This document shows, piece after piece, positions 25,001-34,922 of a DNA stretch of 64,000 nucleotides. The notes beneath the pieces were generated by a model. That model was not told where the DNA came from, did not search any database, and was given only the letters and a program-made list of their open reading frames with translations. Origin of the DNA: Quillaja saponaria (lineage: Eukaryota > Streptophyta > Magnoliopsida > Fabales > Quillajaceae); NCBI GenBank assembly GCA_029379385.1, contig CM055607.1, forward strand, positions 29,633,235-29,697,234, read 5' to 3'. Position 1 is the first letter of the stretch. Each line of letters starts with the position of its first letter. The position numbers and the translations under genes are program-made.

Positions 25001-28000
25001 AAAACTAAGACAAGGTTGCTTATGGTAGACAATGACTCAAAAGCTTGTGATATATATCGTACAAGTCACCTCTTCTTAGTTTTAATGGTGCAAGAGTTGA
25101 TTTGAAGGATTGGCAGCTAGCTAGTTTGGCCATTCTCAATCCAATTGGACAATACCAAAATTATATAATTATATTTTCTTTGCTAGGTTTCAAAATTAGA
25201 TATACATGAGAATTATATAATTGAATTGAACAATTCCTCACATGATTCGCAATTTAGAAATTAGACGTCAAAGTCAATTTTGCTTTTCAATTTGCACACA
25301 AAATGTTTTGAAAGGGACATAATAAAATTGTACACAGGTATACATACATTGAAAGCTATTTTACAAAATTAGCAAGATCTTTCGATCTAAACGATTGATC
25401 TTGTTGACCATTCACGATTCAAGGTATGATCTCAATACTTAATAACATTGAATATAAAGATGGAAAGTTTTTTGTCTTCTTTCTATACTCTTGCGGATTT
25501 CATTCTAGATTGACCTTTGACTTCTCTATGTCGTCCTCTAAGAGGCAACTTGGTTTTTGTTGATTTCTAAGATCATGACCTATGTACACTGGATAAGCAA
25601 TTAGATAGTTGCAATACTTACATTTTCTCTCTAAACCATAGGATTACTCTTACAAAATCTTAATTTCCTAGTATCCCTATTTACTATCAGGAATTAGGTT
25701 TTAGTATTTTCTTTTTCTAAAGAAAATAAGAAGTACATAAGAGAGTAGAAAAAAGAGCTAACAACAAGTGAAAAAGGAAAAGAAAAAAAAAATCTGAAAT
25801 TTTTGAACCACCAAGGGATAAATGTTTTTCATCTTAGGATTTTCAACTAGCATCAAATTAGTTTAAGGCTTTTGAAGATCCTAGAATAGTTTAGCATACT
25901 GAGAAATTATAATTATGAATGACTGCAGGATGAGAAACCAATATTGCAAGTTTCAACCTCAAAATTGATGAAAAACACAAGTTTTTGAATCTCAAAAGTC
26001 TCTCTAATAGGTTTAGGAAACTAGTTGAATTTACTGTATGTTGAATTGTCTGACTTGATCTTTGAAACCTCTTAACAAATTGTGATTTTCTAACAGTGAG
26101 AAATTGAATGAAAGATCAATGAGGACTAAACAGCAGAGTAAGCAGCCAAACAGATTTCCAAACAGAAACTTCTAAATAGTAATATTACAGCCAAAACATT
26201 AAAATCAGACAGGTTTAACAGGTAAGCCTTACCTTAGGTAGTCTCCTTATTTAAATGTCCTAATTCTAGTAGGAGACCCAGTTGTCAAATTACTATCCTA
26301 GAAGGAAAAGGCTTTAAAAGTCTATAAATATATGCTTGTACTTGAACAAATTTGACTCTGAGGGAATGGTTTATTTTCTCACCCCTGTTCACTATGCAAT
26401 GGTACAGTTAACAAGGGTATTTCATAGTCCTAAAACACACTCTCTCTCTTTGGTATAACCTCAATTAGCACCCATCTAATTACCTAACACAAAGCTAAAC
26501 CCTAGCCTAACTTCACCTTTATTTTTATTTTTTTGATAGAAAAAGAAATTTTATTAAGAGAGAAGAAATACAGGGGAAGGACAAGAAATCCTTTTATGTA
26601 ACAGAATAAAAAATAAAAAGAAGATGCAAGCTTAAAATGGGCTTGCCAATCACATTTCATGTCAACCAAAGAAATACCCTGAAATGCTCCTGTAGAGAGC
26701 ACCAAAGGGAAGCGAGGAAAGTAATCTTATCCTAAACAAGATGCTATAGGAGACAGCATTCATAAAAAATTCTCGTATTTCGTTTCAACCACACATACCA
26801 AATAACTGCAAAGAAGCACAACTCCACAAACATTTGACATCCTTTCTTGCCTCAAAGTTTCGGTAGCATGTCGTCAAAAGACCATGCAAATAATTCGGAC
26901 AGACCCAAGACATGTTGAAAATATCAAACAATCTATACCAAAGACTCCAAGCCAAAGGACAGCAGAGAAACAGATGCTAATTGGTCTCACTACTCCTGAG
27001 ACACATCACACAAATATCGGGGGATAATGCCTTTGATGGTCTTCACACCTACAGGAAATTGTTAGTATTGACTCTATTAAGAACTGCAGTCCAAACAAAA
27101 ACATGGAAGTTTAGCCTTCCAAATAAATTTATGCGGGGGAATGAGGAAGTTCCTAGATCTCAAACAAGAGAACTATAAAAGGATTTACAAGAAAATGATC
27201 CAGATTATCAAGAAACCAAAACCATCTATCAAGAATATCAGGGAAACGACAAGACGCAAGGGTGTCCAACAAACTGGTAAGATCGGAAATTTCTCTTTTA
27301 TTTAAACCTCTAAAAAAGTGAAGGTCCCACGCAATACTATCCCCTAAACATTAAAAGAGGAAATAGGAGCAAAATGAGAGTTGATAGCCAATAAAGTCTA
27401 GGATAAAAAACAACAAAAGAACCATTCCCAATCCAAACATCCTCCCATAGACGGATATCTGAAAATCTACTGCTGCCCAAAATTGCAGCAAACAAATGCC
27501 TATCATTCATTCCTTCCCTTGTCAATAAAATCCAATCTTTTCTAACCCAAGTTAATGTATGGACCATACAAACTCCTCTGTATAACCAAAACTAAACACA
27601 TAATATCAGAACCATAAAACATCCAACAAAGTTTGCATTGATAGCCCAGAATCTTTCTTACATCATGACTTCTGTAACCATTGATATTGTCAGTATATAT
27701 AAGTTAATCAATTTAAAAACTCATTAGAGTATCTATAGATACGTTAGCCAATGAGCATATAGATTCAAATAAAGCTTAAAGGGAGCTCATTTCTAATATT
27801 TAAACAGCAAAAGTGAAGCTACCACCAACCTGGTCTCTTATTTCTTCCCCTGCTTTTCTAATGAACAATGCCTCCGACTCAAGCACAGGAAAATCAACCT
27901 CCTCAAAACCATACAACCGCGAAACCTAAAACCCAAAAAGAAAACAATGATTCAGGAAAAACAAAAAAAAAGTCAAAACAATCACCAAACAGAACACAAA

Positions 28001-28413
28001 AAGATGTAATGATTATATATTTAACTAATATTGAAACCTCTTACCTCTCTGAAATTGTTAAACAGCCAATTACGGAGCCGCATATCTTCAGGCGGGAAAT
28101 CCCTGGTGCCTTTGGGAGGGTTTACTTCTATTTTCTGTACGTCTTCAGTAATTGGAGCAGGAGACAACGCACCTGACCTACCACCACCACTGCCATTGTC
28201 GCTGGGAGACTCAGTGGATACTGCTTGTGACCAAAGAGGGTGAGCTCTAAAATATGATGGGAATGGTGGTTTGAAAATGGGGAATTTGCGAGAGTTGTTT
28301 AATGCTAGGAATGAAGAAGAGAAGTTGTGGGTGCGAGAGTAGAGGAAGGGTTTAAGGGAGAAGTTGAGGAGTGGTTGGAGCATAAGGAATGAAGAAGATG
28401 GAATTGCAGGCAT
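10641..28413 (-). CDS. Histidine--tRNA ligase, chloroplast/mitochondrial, 11 exons
   Basis: Class II synthetase that charges tRNA-His. Exons, 5' to 3' on the minus strand: 28413-28045, 27925-27830, 17427-17339, 17157-17028, 16216-16124, 15212-15138, 14370-14253, 12598-12456, 12005-11877, 11043-10880, 10779-10641. They join in phase to 1545 nt, 514 residues plus TAA. Residues 1 to about 75 are rich in Ser, Phe, Leu and Arg, like a plastid/mitochondrial transit peptide. [13 protein letters not shown] begins the catalytic core. Motif 2 is [15 protein letters not shown] (from residue 200), the histidine-binding signature is RGLAYYTG (360-367) and motif 3 is [10 protein letters not shown] (402-411). 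The C-terminal anticodon-binding domain runs from about 424 to LDELK. All catalytic blocks are intact. The start ATG at 28411-28413 opens the only frame with a targeting peptide; Met-11 is a possible second start. Intron 2 is about 10.4 kb and full of transposons. The exon 9 donor is GTCAGT, chosen for phase. The resemblance is to the organellar enzyme; dual targeting is inferred from plant orthologues. Confidence 0.95.
13015..13055. repeat. (TA)n microsatellite
   Basis: An uninterrupted TA dinucleotide run of about 20 units within intron 7 of the synthetase gene. Confidence 0.95.
13638..14182. mobile_element. MITE-like element with inverted ends
   Basis: The left end GCAATGTTTTAAAACTGGA is mirrored by the right end TTTTCAAACATTGC (complement GCAATGTTTGAAAA). 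The interior is AT-rich and non-coding, with characteristic text near each end (GACCCATGATCGACTAG; AACCCAATTCGATTTGTC). It resembles small plant DNA elements whose ends read CAATGTTTTGAAA. I could not assign a target duplication, so the superfamily is open. Confidence 0.45.
18362..20331 (-). pseudogene. Myb/SANT-like domain protein remnant, possibly in a Harbinger-type element
   Basis: On the minus strand from 19848, MENIGRIMW is followed by [26 protein letters not shown] and [13 protein letters not shown]. This is the layout of plant Myb/SANT-like DNA-binding domains (NKWDxLRKEW, TGxGWDP). At least four in-frame stops interrupt it. A second exon-like block at 19380-18990 includes [17 protein letters not shown] and a short basic stretch, [10 protein letters not shown], in different frames. 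Such domains occur both in host genes and as ORF1 of PIF/Harbinger transposons. The flanks GGGTGCATTTGGATTGG (18362) and, on minus, GGGCCTGTTTGCTGC (20290) or GGCCTTGTTTAGTTGG (20331) look like Harbinger-type termini. I did not find a matching target duplication. No transposase was seen. Confidence 0.45.
20437..21231. mobile_element. Composite LTR-retroelement remnant with inverted LTR ends
   Basis: The right part (about 20985-21231, plus) has an internal 3' end, a polypurine tract TTAAGGGGGAG and an LTR of 155 bp at 21077-21231 (TGTTAAGAATATAATATT to ATTTAACA). The same internal tail and LTR occur in the TRIM-like element at 57.2 kb. At 20666-20715 lies an inverted copy of the LTR end, preceded by CTCTAGTACCA, the complement of a primer site. 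Short tandem units occur at 20763-20880 (GTGCCTCTTTCTAGC type, three copies) and 20910-20985 (CATCAAACGGATTAAA, two). The block 20437-20520 is related to the repeat at 3.9 kb. GTTAT flanks both sides (20432-20436 and 21232-21236). The order of events is uncertain. Confidence 0.5.
21314..23530 (+). mobile_element. Truncated Ty1/Copia retrotransposon (5' LTR, gag, protease, start of integrase)
   Basis: The 5' LTR is about 21314-21482 (TGTTAGAATAG to TTTTTACA), followed by a primer-binding site TGGTATCAGAAC at 21489-21500. A gag-like frame at 22001-22306 includes [20 protein letters not shown], and 22392-22700 has its continuation and a degraded zinc knuckle (CTNC). Protease-proximal text at 22800-23110 shows [25 protein letters not shown] and [13 protein letters not shown]. 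The sequence reaches the first integrase motif near 23450 (FIDNYSP) and stops. There is no reverse transcriptase, RNase H or 3' LTR. Frameshifts are frequent. Protein-level text is close to that of the element at 38.8-42.7 kb (LSSTEYDKFLQYQPTKQ), so they belong to related families. Confidence 0.8.
23625..24066. mobile_element. Tourist-like (PIF/Harbinger) MITE, 442 bp
   Basis: Terminal inverted repeats are AGCTTGGTTTGGTAAT (left) and ATTACCAAACCAAATC (right), with the trinucleotide TAA on both sides (23622-23624 and 24067-24069). A TAA target duplication is typical of PIF/Harbinger-type MITEs. The body is AT-rich and non-coding, with the motif GGTGCTTTTAAAAGCC near the right. The same family is found at 43469-46233 (interrupted) and as fragments at 4.6 and 52.6 kb. 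Confidence 0.75.
26510..27570 (-). mobile_element. LINE 3' fragment
   Basis: On the minus strand, 27567-27337 encodes [17 protein letters not shown] and [11 protein letters not shown], the region of plant LINEs usually written IRFWEDxW and RFPRLYRLS. Near 27130-27050 is [12 protein letters not shown] of the zinc-binding region, in another frame. The 3' end at 26510-26570 reads TTTTTATTTTTTTGATAG on plus, a LINE tail and A run. Stops and frameshifts show it is dead. The polymerase core upstream is missing (5' truncation). Confidence 0.7.
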
Positions 28414-29110
28414 GGTGGAAGATTGTCAAGTGCAGTCGTCGACTCTCAGCTCCTCGCAATCTGGATATTTTGGAGTTTAATTTTGCTTACTTGCAACGCG
28501 GGATAAGTGATTTAGCAAATGGCGGGCCAGGAGGGGGTCCTATGTTGTTTGGGGCTGAGGGCTTAGGCCCAAAATTTTAAAAAAAGATCCCGACCAAAAG
28601 ACTCAATATGAAACTCTTTATCAATGGAGACCTAGGACTTAAATTTGTTTTAGTGGTTTGTGTGAAGGGATTGCTTTATTCGCATCTCAACTAATAATTT
28701 TTTCAGCCTGGTCAAATGAAGTCATGTAGGCAGGCTAGAGGTAACGCCCTTCTCGTGAGTTTCGAAATTAGAAAGTCAATACAAAGAGAATATATTTCTT
28801 ATTGTCAAATAAAAATAGAATAAATCTAGAATACATAATTTTAGTATATTGAAGAATATACTACTAAAATTAAATAAATATGTAGATTTTAAATGCTAAA
28901 AGAAAAAAAATAGAAATAAGAGATAGAAAATAAAAGACATATATATAAAATTCTCATAAGGATAGTTTAGTTTTTTTTTTAATTAATTTGTTAGTATTTT
29001 ATAACTAATTTAGATTATTAGAGTGGTTTACTAGGTATGACTCGTATAAGAGCTTATGTGTCTAATTTTATAATTTATTGTGTAAAGTACAATTAACTCT
29101 TTTTCTAAAT
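28414..29110. other. Upstream flank of the synthetase gene
   Basis: Promoter and 5' untranslated region of the minus-strand synthetase gene must lie just above 28413. I could not pick a convincing TATA box. The rest is AT-rich with no gene. Confidence 0.4.
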
Positions 29111-29111
29111 T

Positions 29112-31878
29112 TAGTAACTAAACTAACTTCATAACTCCCACAGATGGATCTCGGAATCTGGTAACACCTAAACCAAGCAGAAGCTCATAGCTAGCAAGCT
29201 AATCAGCAACATGTGTTCCCTTCACGAAAAATGTGTCCAAGCTTAGATATGATCCACTCCCTCCCAAATAAGCTTCCAATACTCCTTGCAAGGAATCCAG
29301 GAGGTAAAAGGTCATCAAGTAAAATCTCTTTTTCTTTTTCGTTCTCTACCCTTTCATTCAATATCATAAACCTCATGGTTTTACAAACTAATACATTTCA
29401 TTTTCAATACTCCAAAGAGTATATATAGCAAACACTGACAAATTGATGGTACGTACTAGAGGAGCCGAAGAAATATTAGTATCTTACACTAAATTCATAA
29501 AATAAATTTTAAGATAACATTCTTAAATATCTTTTAAGAAGTAAAAATATATAGTAATTTTGACTAAATCTTAATTAATTAGCCGTCCTGAATTCCAAAG
29601 TAACTCCGTGCTTTCTCCACTATTCCCCCACTAATATCTACTTGTTTTGACACAAATACATTTACCTGTTTATTTTGTGAGACAATTAATTAAAGCATTT
29701 ATTTTCCTGAAGATAAAACGGAAGCAATCATTTAGGGTTTGGAAGATAAATTTTATCAACTAACATCTTTAGAAATATATAAACAAGACAAGTTCATAAA
29801 ACTAACAATGTAATTGACAAGCACTCACTTATTTAATAATAATCATATAATGCGTGTGATTGATTTTATTGACTTTGTCTTGTGTGTTTTTCTTCACAAA
29901 ACAAAACTAATTATGAGCATGTAGATAGTTATGAGCCCCTGTCTAGCTATAAAGATCCCCTACTAGGCTACTATACAAGCTAGAGCATCCAAAGTAATAG
30001 ATTAGCCATCTTCCTTTTCTATTTATTTACTTGATCAACTAAAAAGTTTCCTTACATTTAAATCAAAAGAAAGATGGTTCAGTGAATGAAGTCATTATTT
30101 GGGTTCAGACTTAAAGATGTTAACATGATGAATTGAATTTTGTAAGGATTACGGTAAAGCTCTCGATTTTGCATGTAAGTTAAATTCCCACGTATACTAT
30201 ATTAGAAATTGGTTACCATCAATGTTATAGGTATGCGTACGTGACCTAAGTTGAGGTTTGCGGCTTGAGCATTAATGAAGTGAGCCTAGAAATGATCCTA
30301 TAATATCAGTTTCATACGAAATTATTCGTAGACTATATACTAATTAGGCTCAATTTGTAATGACCATTATATATGAATGCAACAATGTCTGACATTGTCA
30401 AATTTTTTGATTGGGGACATCAGAAAGTTTCATTAGGACAAAACTAAAAGGAAAGTTTTAGTTACCATTTATTTAAAAATTAATGCTGGCCAATAAGATA
30501 TTAATTTAGCTAGTTAAGATTAAAACATATCAAATTTCACAATCACTATTGCAATTATTATTTATATATAATAAATTGAATTATTTTGATTCCAATAACG
30601 TGATAGTTTGCAAGTTGTCATATGATGTTGTTATAATTTTTTTATTACCAAATCGATCAATTAATTTTAATAAAATATCACATAAATATTGTACTATATT
30701 TTTTTGTCACGTCATTATATTCACATTACTTTTATTAATATTGATATTAATGAGAAATATAATTGTAAGAAGCATTTTATTTTTTTAATTAATAAAATTA
30801 TAAGTATCTTCTATATTAATGAAAATATTAAATATAAAAATATTTTCATATTTTTTTTCTAAATATCTCATATATTAATGAGAAATATAAACTACAAAAA
30901 TATTTTCTTTTCTTTTAAAATTATCATAGTCATTTAAACTATTCATTCTTACATTTTTCTTATCTCATTATTTATGTTATTGTGTTATTCAAATTAACTT
31001 CACAATATAAATAGCTTCTCATTTAATCATTCACATGTAATGCAAGAGAATGAAACATGACGAGCATTTTGTTACAATGAAAATCGAGAACTCTAATATA
31101 ACCTTCATAAACATGAATATCGGAGATAGTTTACAGGTAATGAAGTTTTTCAAAGATGAAATATGAGAAGTTGATGAACAAGTTTTTTTTTATAAAAAAA
31201 TTTAACAATGTGAATTAGTTTTTGTACATGTTCAATATGTTATTTGCAATTACAAAATATTTCATGGTACGTTATTTTTATTGTAATTTTTTGAACTAGT
31301 ATGGTTTTTTTTCCTTCTCATGAATTTGCTCTTACTCATAATGTTGACATATGTATATCTGTATGCTTTGATTCATTTGAATGAGATTAATCTTTGAAAT
31401 ATATCTCAAAAATCATAGACAATTAACCCATCTTTTTAAATATTAATGTTTCATAATGTATTCTACTCATTGAGATTTGTTAGTTGTTTAATTGTTTTGA
31501 CAATATCCAAAATCATCTTTGTGATTCCTATCCATTATTTCACTTCATGGCTTGATGGTCTTTTTGTTGTTTTGACATGTTAACACATAGTAAAAAAAAA
31601 AAGAAGCATAAAATGCCATGGACAACAAAATGTCAATATTTTCATTTAGGAAACATAAAAAAACAAGAATAGCAAAAAAAAAAAACAAAGAGAGAGAGAC
31701 TCACTGACAATCCCTACCTTATAAGAGAAGTTATATAATTTTTTAGAATATTAAAATTCACAGTTGTTAGTTATCATATGATATTCTCATCTTAATACGT
31801 TGTTGTATTCAACATCTTAATACGTTGTTGTATTCAACAAATATATATATATATTGTGTCCACTATTTTCTTCTTATT
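29112..31878. repeat. Tandem duplication, unit 1
   Basis: 29112-29274 matches 31879-32079, and 30430-31870 matches 32088-33545, in the same order and orientation with scattered substitutions and small indels. About 1.1 kb (29275-30380) is found only in this unit. A 25-bp stretch, ATCTTAATACGTTGTTGTATT and on, is itself doubled near 31790-31840. No host gene was seen. 29275-29112 on minus is a LINE RNase H scrap matching the one in unit 2. Confidence 0.85.
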
Positions 31879-31894
31879 TTAGTAACTAAACAGG

Positions 31895-32082
31895 GTAGCC
31901 GACGGTAAGAAAACTCTCAAAAGATCATTATAAACTAACTTCATAACTCCCACAGATGGATCTAGGAATCTGATAACACATAAACCAAGCAGAAGCTCAT
32001 AGCTAGCAAGCCAATCAGCAACATGTGTTCCCTTCACGAAAAATGTGTCCAAGCTTAGATATGATCCACTCCCTCCCAACAA
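31895..32082 (-). mobile_element. LINE RNase H fragment
   Basis: Minus-strand translation includes SLDTFFVKGTHVADWLASYE and IRFLDPSVGVMKLVYND. The first part matches the C-terminal end of RNase H-like domains in plant LINEs (FREGNxxADWLAxxG), followed by the usual hydrophobic P-rich tail. The paralogous piece in the other duplication unit (29275-29112) has the same text with substitutions. No other LINE domain is adjacent. Confidence 0.55.
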
Positions 32083-32229
32083 TGTTTCATTAGGACAAAA
32101 CTAAGAGGAAAGTTTTGGTTAACATTTATTTAAAAATTAATGCTGGCCAATAAGATATTAGTTTAACTAATTAAGAAGAAAACAGATGAAATTCCACAAT
32201 CATTATTGTAATTATTATTATCATTATTG

Positions 32230-32240
32230 TAATAATAATA

Positions 32241-32272
<32 letters not shown>
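32230..32272. repeat. (TTA)n microsatellite
   Basis: About 14 trinucleotide units inside tandem-duplication unit 2; the corresponding place in unit 1 near 30555 lacks the expansion. Confidence 0.9.
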
Positions 32273-32273
<1 letters not shown>

Positions 32274-33560
32274 AATTGAATTATTTTGACTCCAATAACG
32301 TGATAGTTTGAAAGTTAGTTACAATTTTTTATTACAAAATCAATCAATTAATCAATTTTTAATAAAATGTCACATAATTACTTTACTATATTTTTTTGTC
32401 ACATCATTATGTTCACATTACTTTTATTAATATTAATATTAATATTAATGAGAAATACAATTATAAGAAGCGTTTTATTTTTTTTAATTAATAAAATTAT
32501 AAAGTATCTTCTATATTAATGAAAATATTAAATATAAAAATCTTTTCATATTTTTTTTTCTAAATATCTCATATATTAATGAGAAATATAAACTACAAAA
32601 ATATTTTCTTTTTCTTTTTAAATTATCATAGTCGTTTCAACTATTCATTCTTACATTTTTCTTATCTCATTATTTATGTTTTTGTGTTATTCAAATTCCA
32701 ACTTCACAATATAAATAGCTTCTCATTTTAATCATTCACATATATTGCAAGAGAATGAAACATGAGGAGCATTTTGTTACATTGAAAATCGAGAACTCTA
32801 ATATAACCTTCATGAACATGAATATAGGAGATAGTTAACAGGTAATGAAGTTTTTCAAATATGAAATGTGAGAAGTTGATGAACGAGTTTTTTTCTATAA
32901 AAAAATTCAACAATGTGAATTAGTTTTTGTACATGTTCAATATGTTATTTGCAATTACAAAATATTTCATGGAACATTGTTTTTATTGTAATTTTTTGAA
33001 CTAGTATGGTTTTTTTTTTTTTTTCTTCTCATGAATTTGCTTTTACTCATAATGTTGACATATGTATATCTGTATGCCTTGATTCATTTGAATGAGATTA
33101 ATCTTTGAAATATATCTCAAAAATCATAGACAATTAACCCATATTTTTAAATATTAATGTTTCATAATATATTCTACTCATTGAGATTTGTTAGTTGTTT
33201 AATTGTTTTGACAATATCCAAAATCATATTTTTGACTCCTATCCATTATTTCACTTTCATGGCTCGATGATCTTTTTATTTGTTTCAACAGGTTAACACA
33301 TAGTAACAAAAAAACAAAAGGCATAAAATGCCATGGATAACAAAACGTCAATATTTTCATTGAGGAAACATGAAAAACAAGAATAGTGAAAAAAAAAAAG
33401 ACTCACTGAGAATCCCTACCTTATCAAAGAAGTTATATAATTTTTTAGAATATTAAAATTCACGGTTGTTAGTTATCATATGATATTCTCATCTTACTAC
33501 ATTGTTGTATTCAACAACAAAAAAAAAAAATTGTGTACATTCTTTTCTTCTTATAAGAAA

Positions 33561-34800
33561 ATCAATAATCATATAATTTCTTATCTTTTGTGATTCTATT
33601 TCAAGTTGATAGTTCTCTTACGTTATATTTATAATATATAATCATTCACAATTTTCTTCTTGCTGTATTAAACTACAACGATACAAACGTATGGTATATT
33701 AAAACATTTATCAAACCAACAAATTAAATAAATTGTTTTAATTATTTTTCTTTTTATTTTTGGGTTTGAATAAGACCCACTCAGTCTATGAGCTATGCAA
33801 CAGAATGCAGCTCTCTCCCATCTCATGCATAAACCTCTCATTCAGGATGAATACGAGATTCGGCCTCAAATTCTTATTGATAACACCAAGTAACTTTACT
33901 AATTCAAACAACTAACTTATTTAATTACTTTAACATTTACATCCCCCTCATGCATGTTGCAATGTATATTAAATCTCAAGTTACACAATAATAAATAATT
34001 TTTTTCATAAATCTCACCTCGCCAGAATTCAGAGGACACGCACATTCTTGTTATGATGATTCCACCACATCCTTTTGCTGCTTTTAGTGCCGCAATGATG
34101 ATTTTACTTTTGAAAGTTTGATCACCTTTTAAAGCAAACTTCAAAATCTGATGATGATTTGTACATATGGGTGAAAACCTATTGATGAGTAATATTACCT
34201 ACCTTATCAGGGGAGAAGAATTTGTTTTATTGAATTTGTTTTATTCACCTAAAAAATTCTCTTTAGTAATCTGCATTCTAACTGTGGAAACACATGATGA
34301 TCAATTAATAATTCAAAGACATAATCATTCACTAAAGTTGGCTGGGACCACTATATAATGAATACTTGCATGAATCAATTTACAATAAATAAGAAATACT
34401 TTTTAACAAGTTGCTAAAAATCTCAAATAAAAACCTTTGCAAACTGTAATTATTCAATTAGAAAACAAGTCGTAGGTTTATATTTGGCATTCTAATTAAT
34501 CACTCAAAATTTACTTTATTAATTATTAAAGGCCGTTAAGGTGAATTTGCAGTACTGTCTCGTTCAAAACTTGTGTGTACCTTTCACCAAAACCGTCGGC
34601 TGCAGAGAAATTTCAAATTAGGTGCGCAACAGTCAGATTCATGGAAAAGGGTGATTATGTCATTTCGTGACACGTCAGGGTCTAGTCACGAAATGCTGTC
34701 GTTTCTGGACAACCATTAGTCCTCATGAACCCCATTTAAAACACATCCATACCATCATAATGGCATGATGAACATACATACATACATACATAGCACATTT
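33561..34800. other. Intergenic, upstream of the HIPP gene
   Basis: AT-rich with no gene recognised. The short frames at 33917-34144 (-) and 34167-34358 (+) have no family motif. The last few hundred bases are presumably the promoter of the HIPP gene; GTGACACGTCAGG near 34670 contains an ACGT core like those bound by plant bZIP factors, which is suggestive only. Confidence 0.4.
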
Positions 34801-34806
34801 CTCCTC

Positions 34807-34813
34807 TATAAAG
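34807..34813 (+). promoter_or_regulatory. Candidate TATA box of the HIPP gene
   Basis: TATAAAG (in CTCTATAAAG) lies about 115 bases before the start codon at 34923, which would give a 5' leader of roughly 80-85 bases. Position and context fit a plant core promoter; no transcript evidence is available here. Confidence 0.45.
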
Positions 34814-34922
34814 TCCCTTCTCTGACACCATTTTTATACTCTTCAAAAAACTACCACCTTGATCAATCAAGTTACCTTTATAGCATTTCATTTCCTAATT
34901 TCTTCTTTCTACTACGTATCAA

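Larger units (their letters stand above)
17428..27829. other. Giant intron 2 of the synthetase gene (about 10.4 kb)
   Basis: Runs between the exon 2 donor at 27829 and the exon 3 acceptor at 17428. It contains a Myb/SANT-like remnant (about 18.36-20.33 kb), LTR fragments (20437-21231), a truncated Copia (21314-23530), a Tourist-like MITE (23625-24066) and a LINE 3' end (26510-27570). The segments 17.43-18.36 and 24.07-26.5 kb hold no recognisable gene. The open frame at 24381-24611 matches nothing I know. Confidence 0.85.
31879..33560. repeat. Tandem duplication, unit 2
   Basis: Directly abuts unit 1. It keeps both homologous blocks but lacks the 1.1-kb middle. At 32230-32272 a (TTA)n microsatellite has expanded where unit 1 has a plain AT-rich stretch. 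The two units have diverged visibly, so this is not a recent duplication or an assembly copy. Confidence 0.85.
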
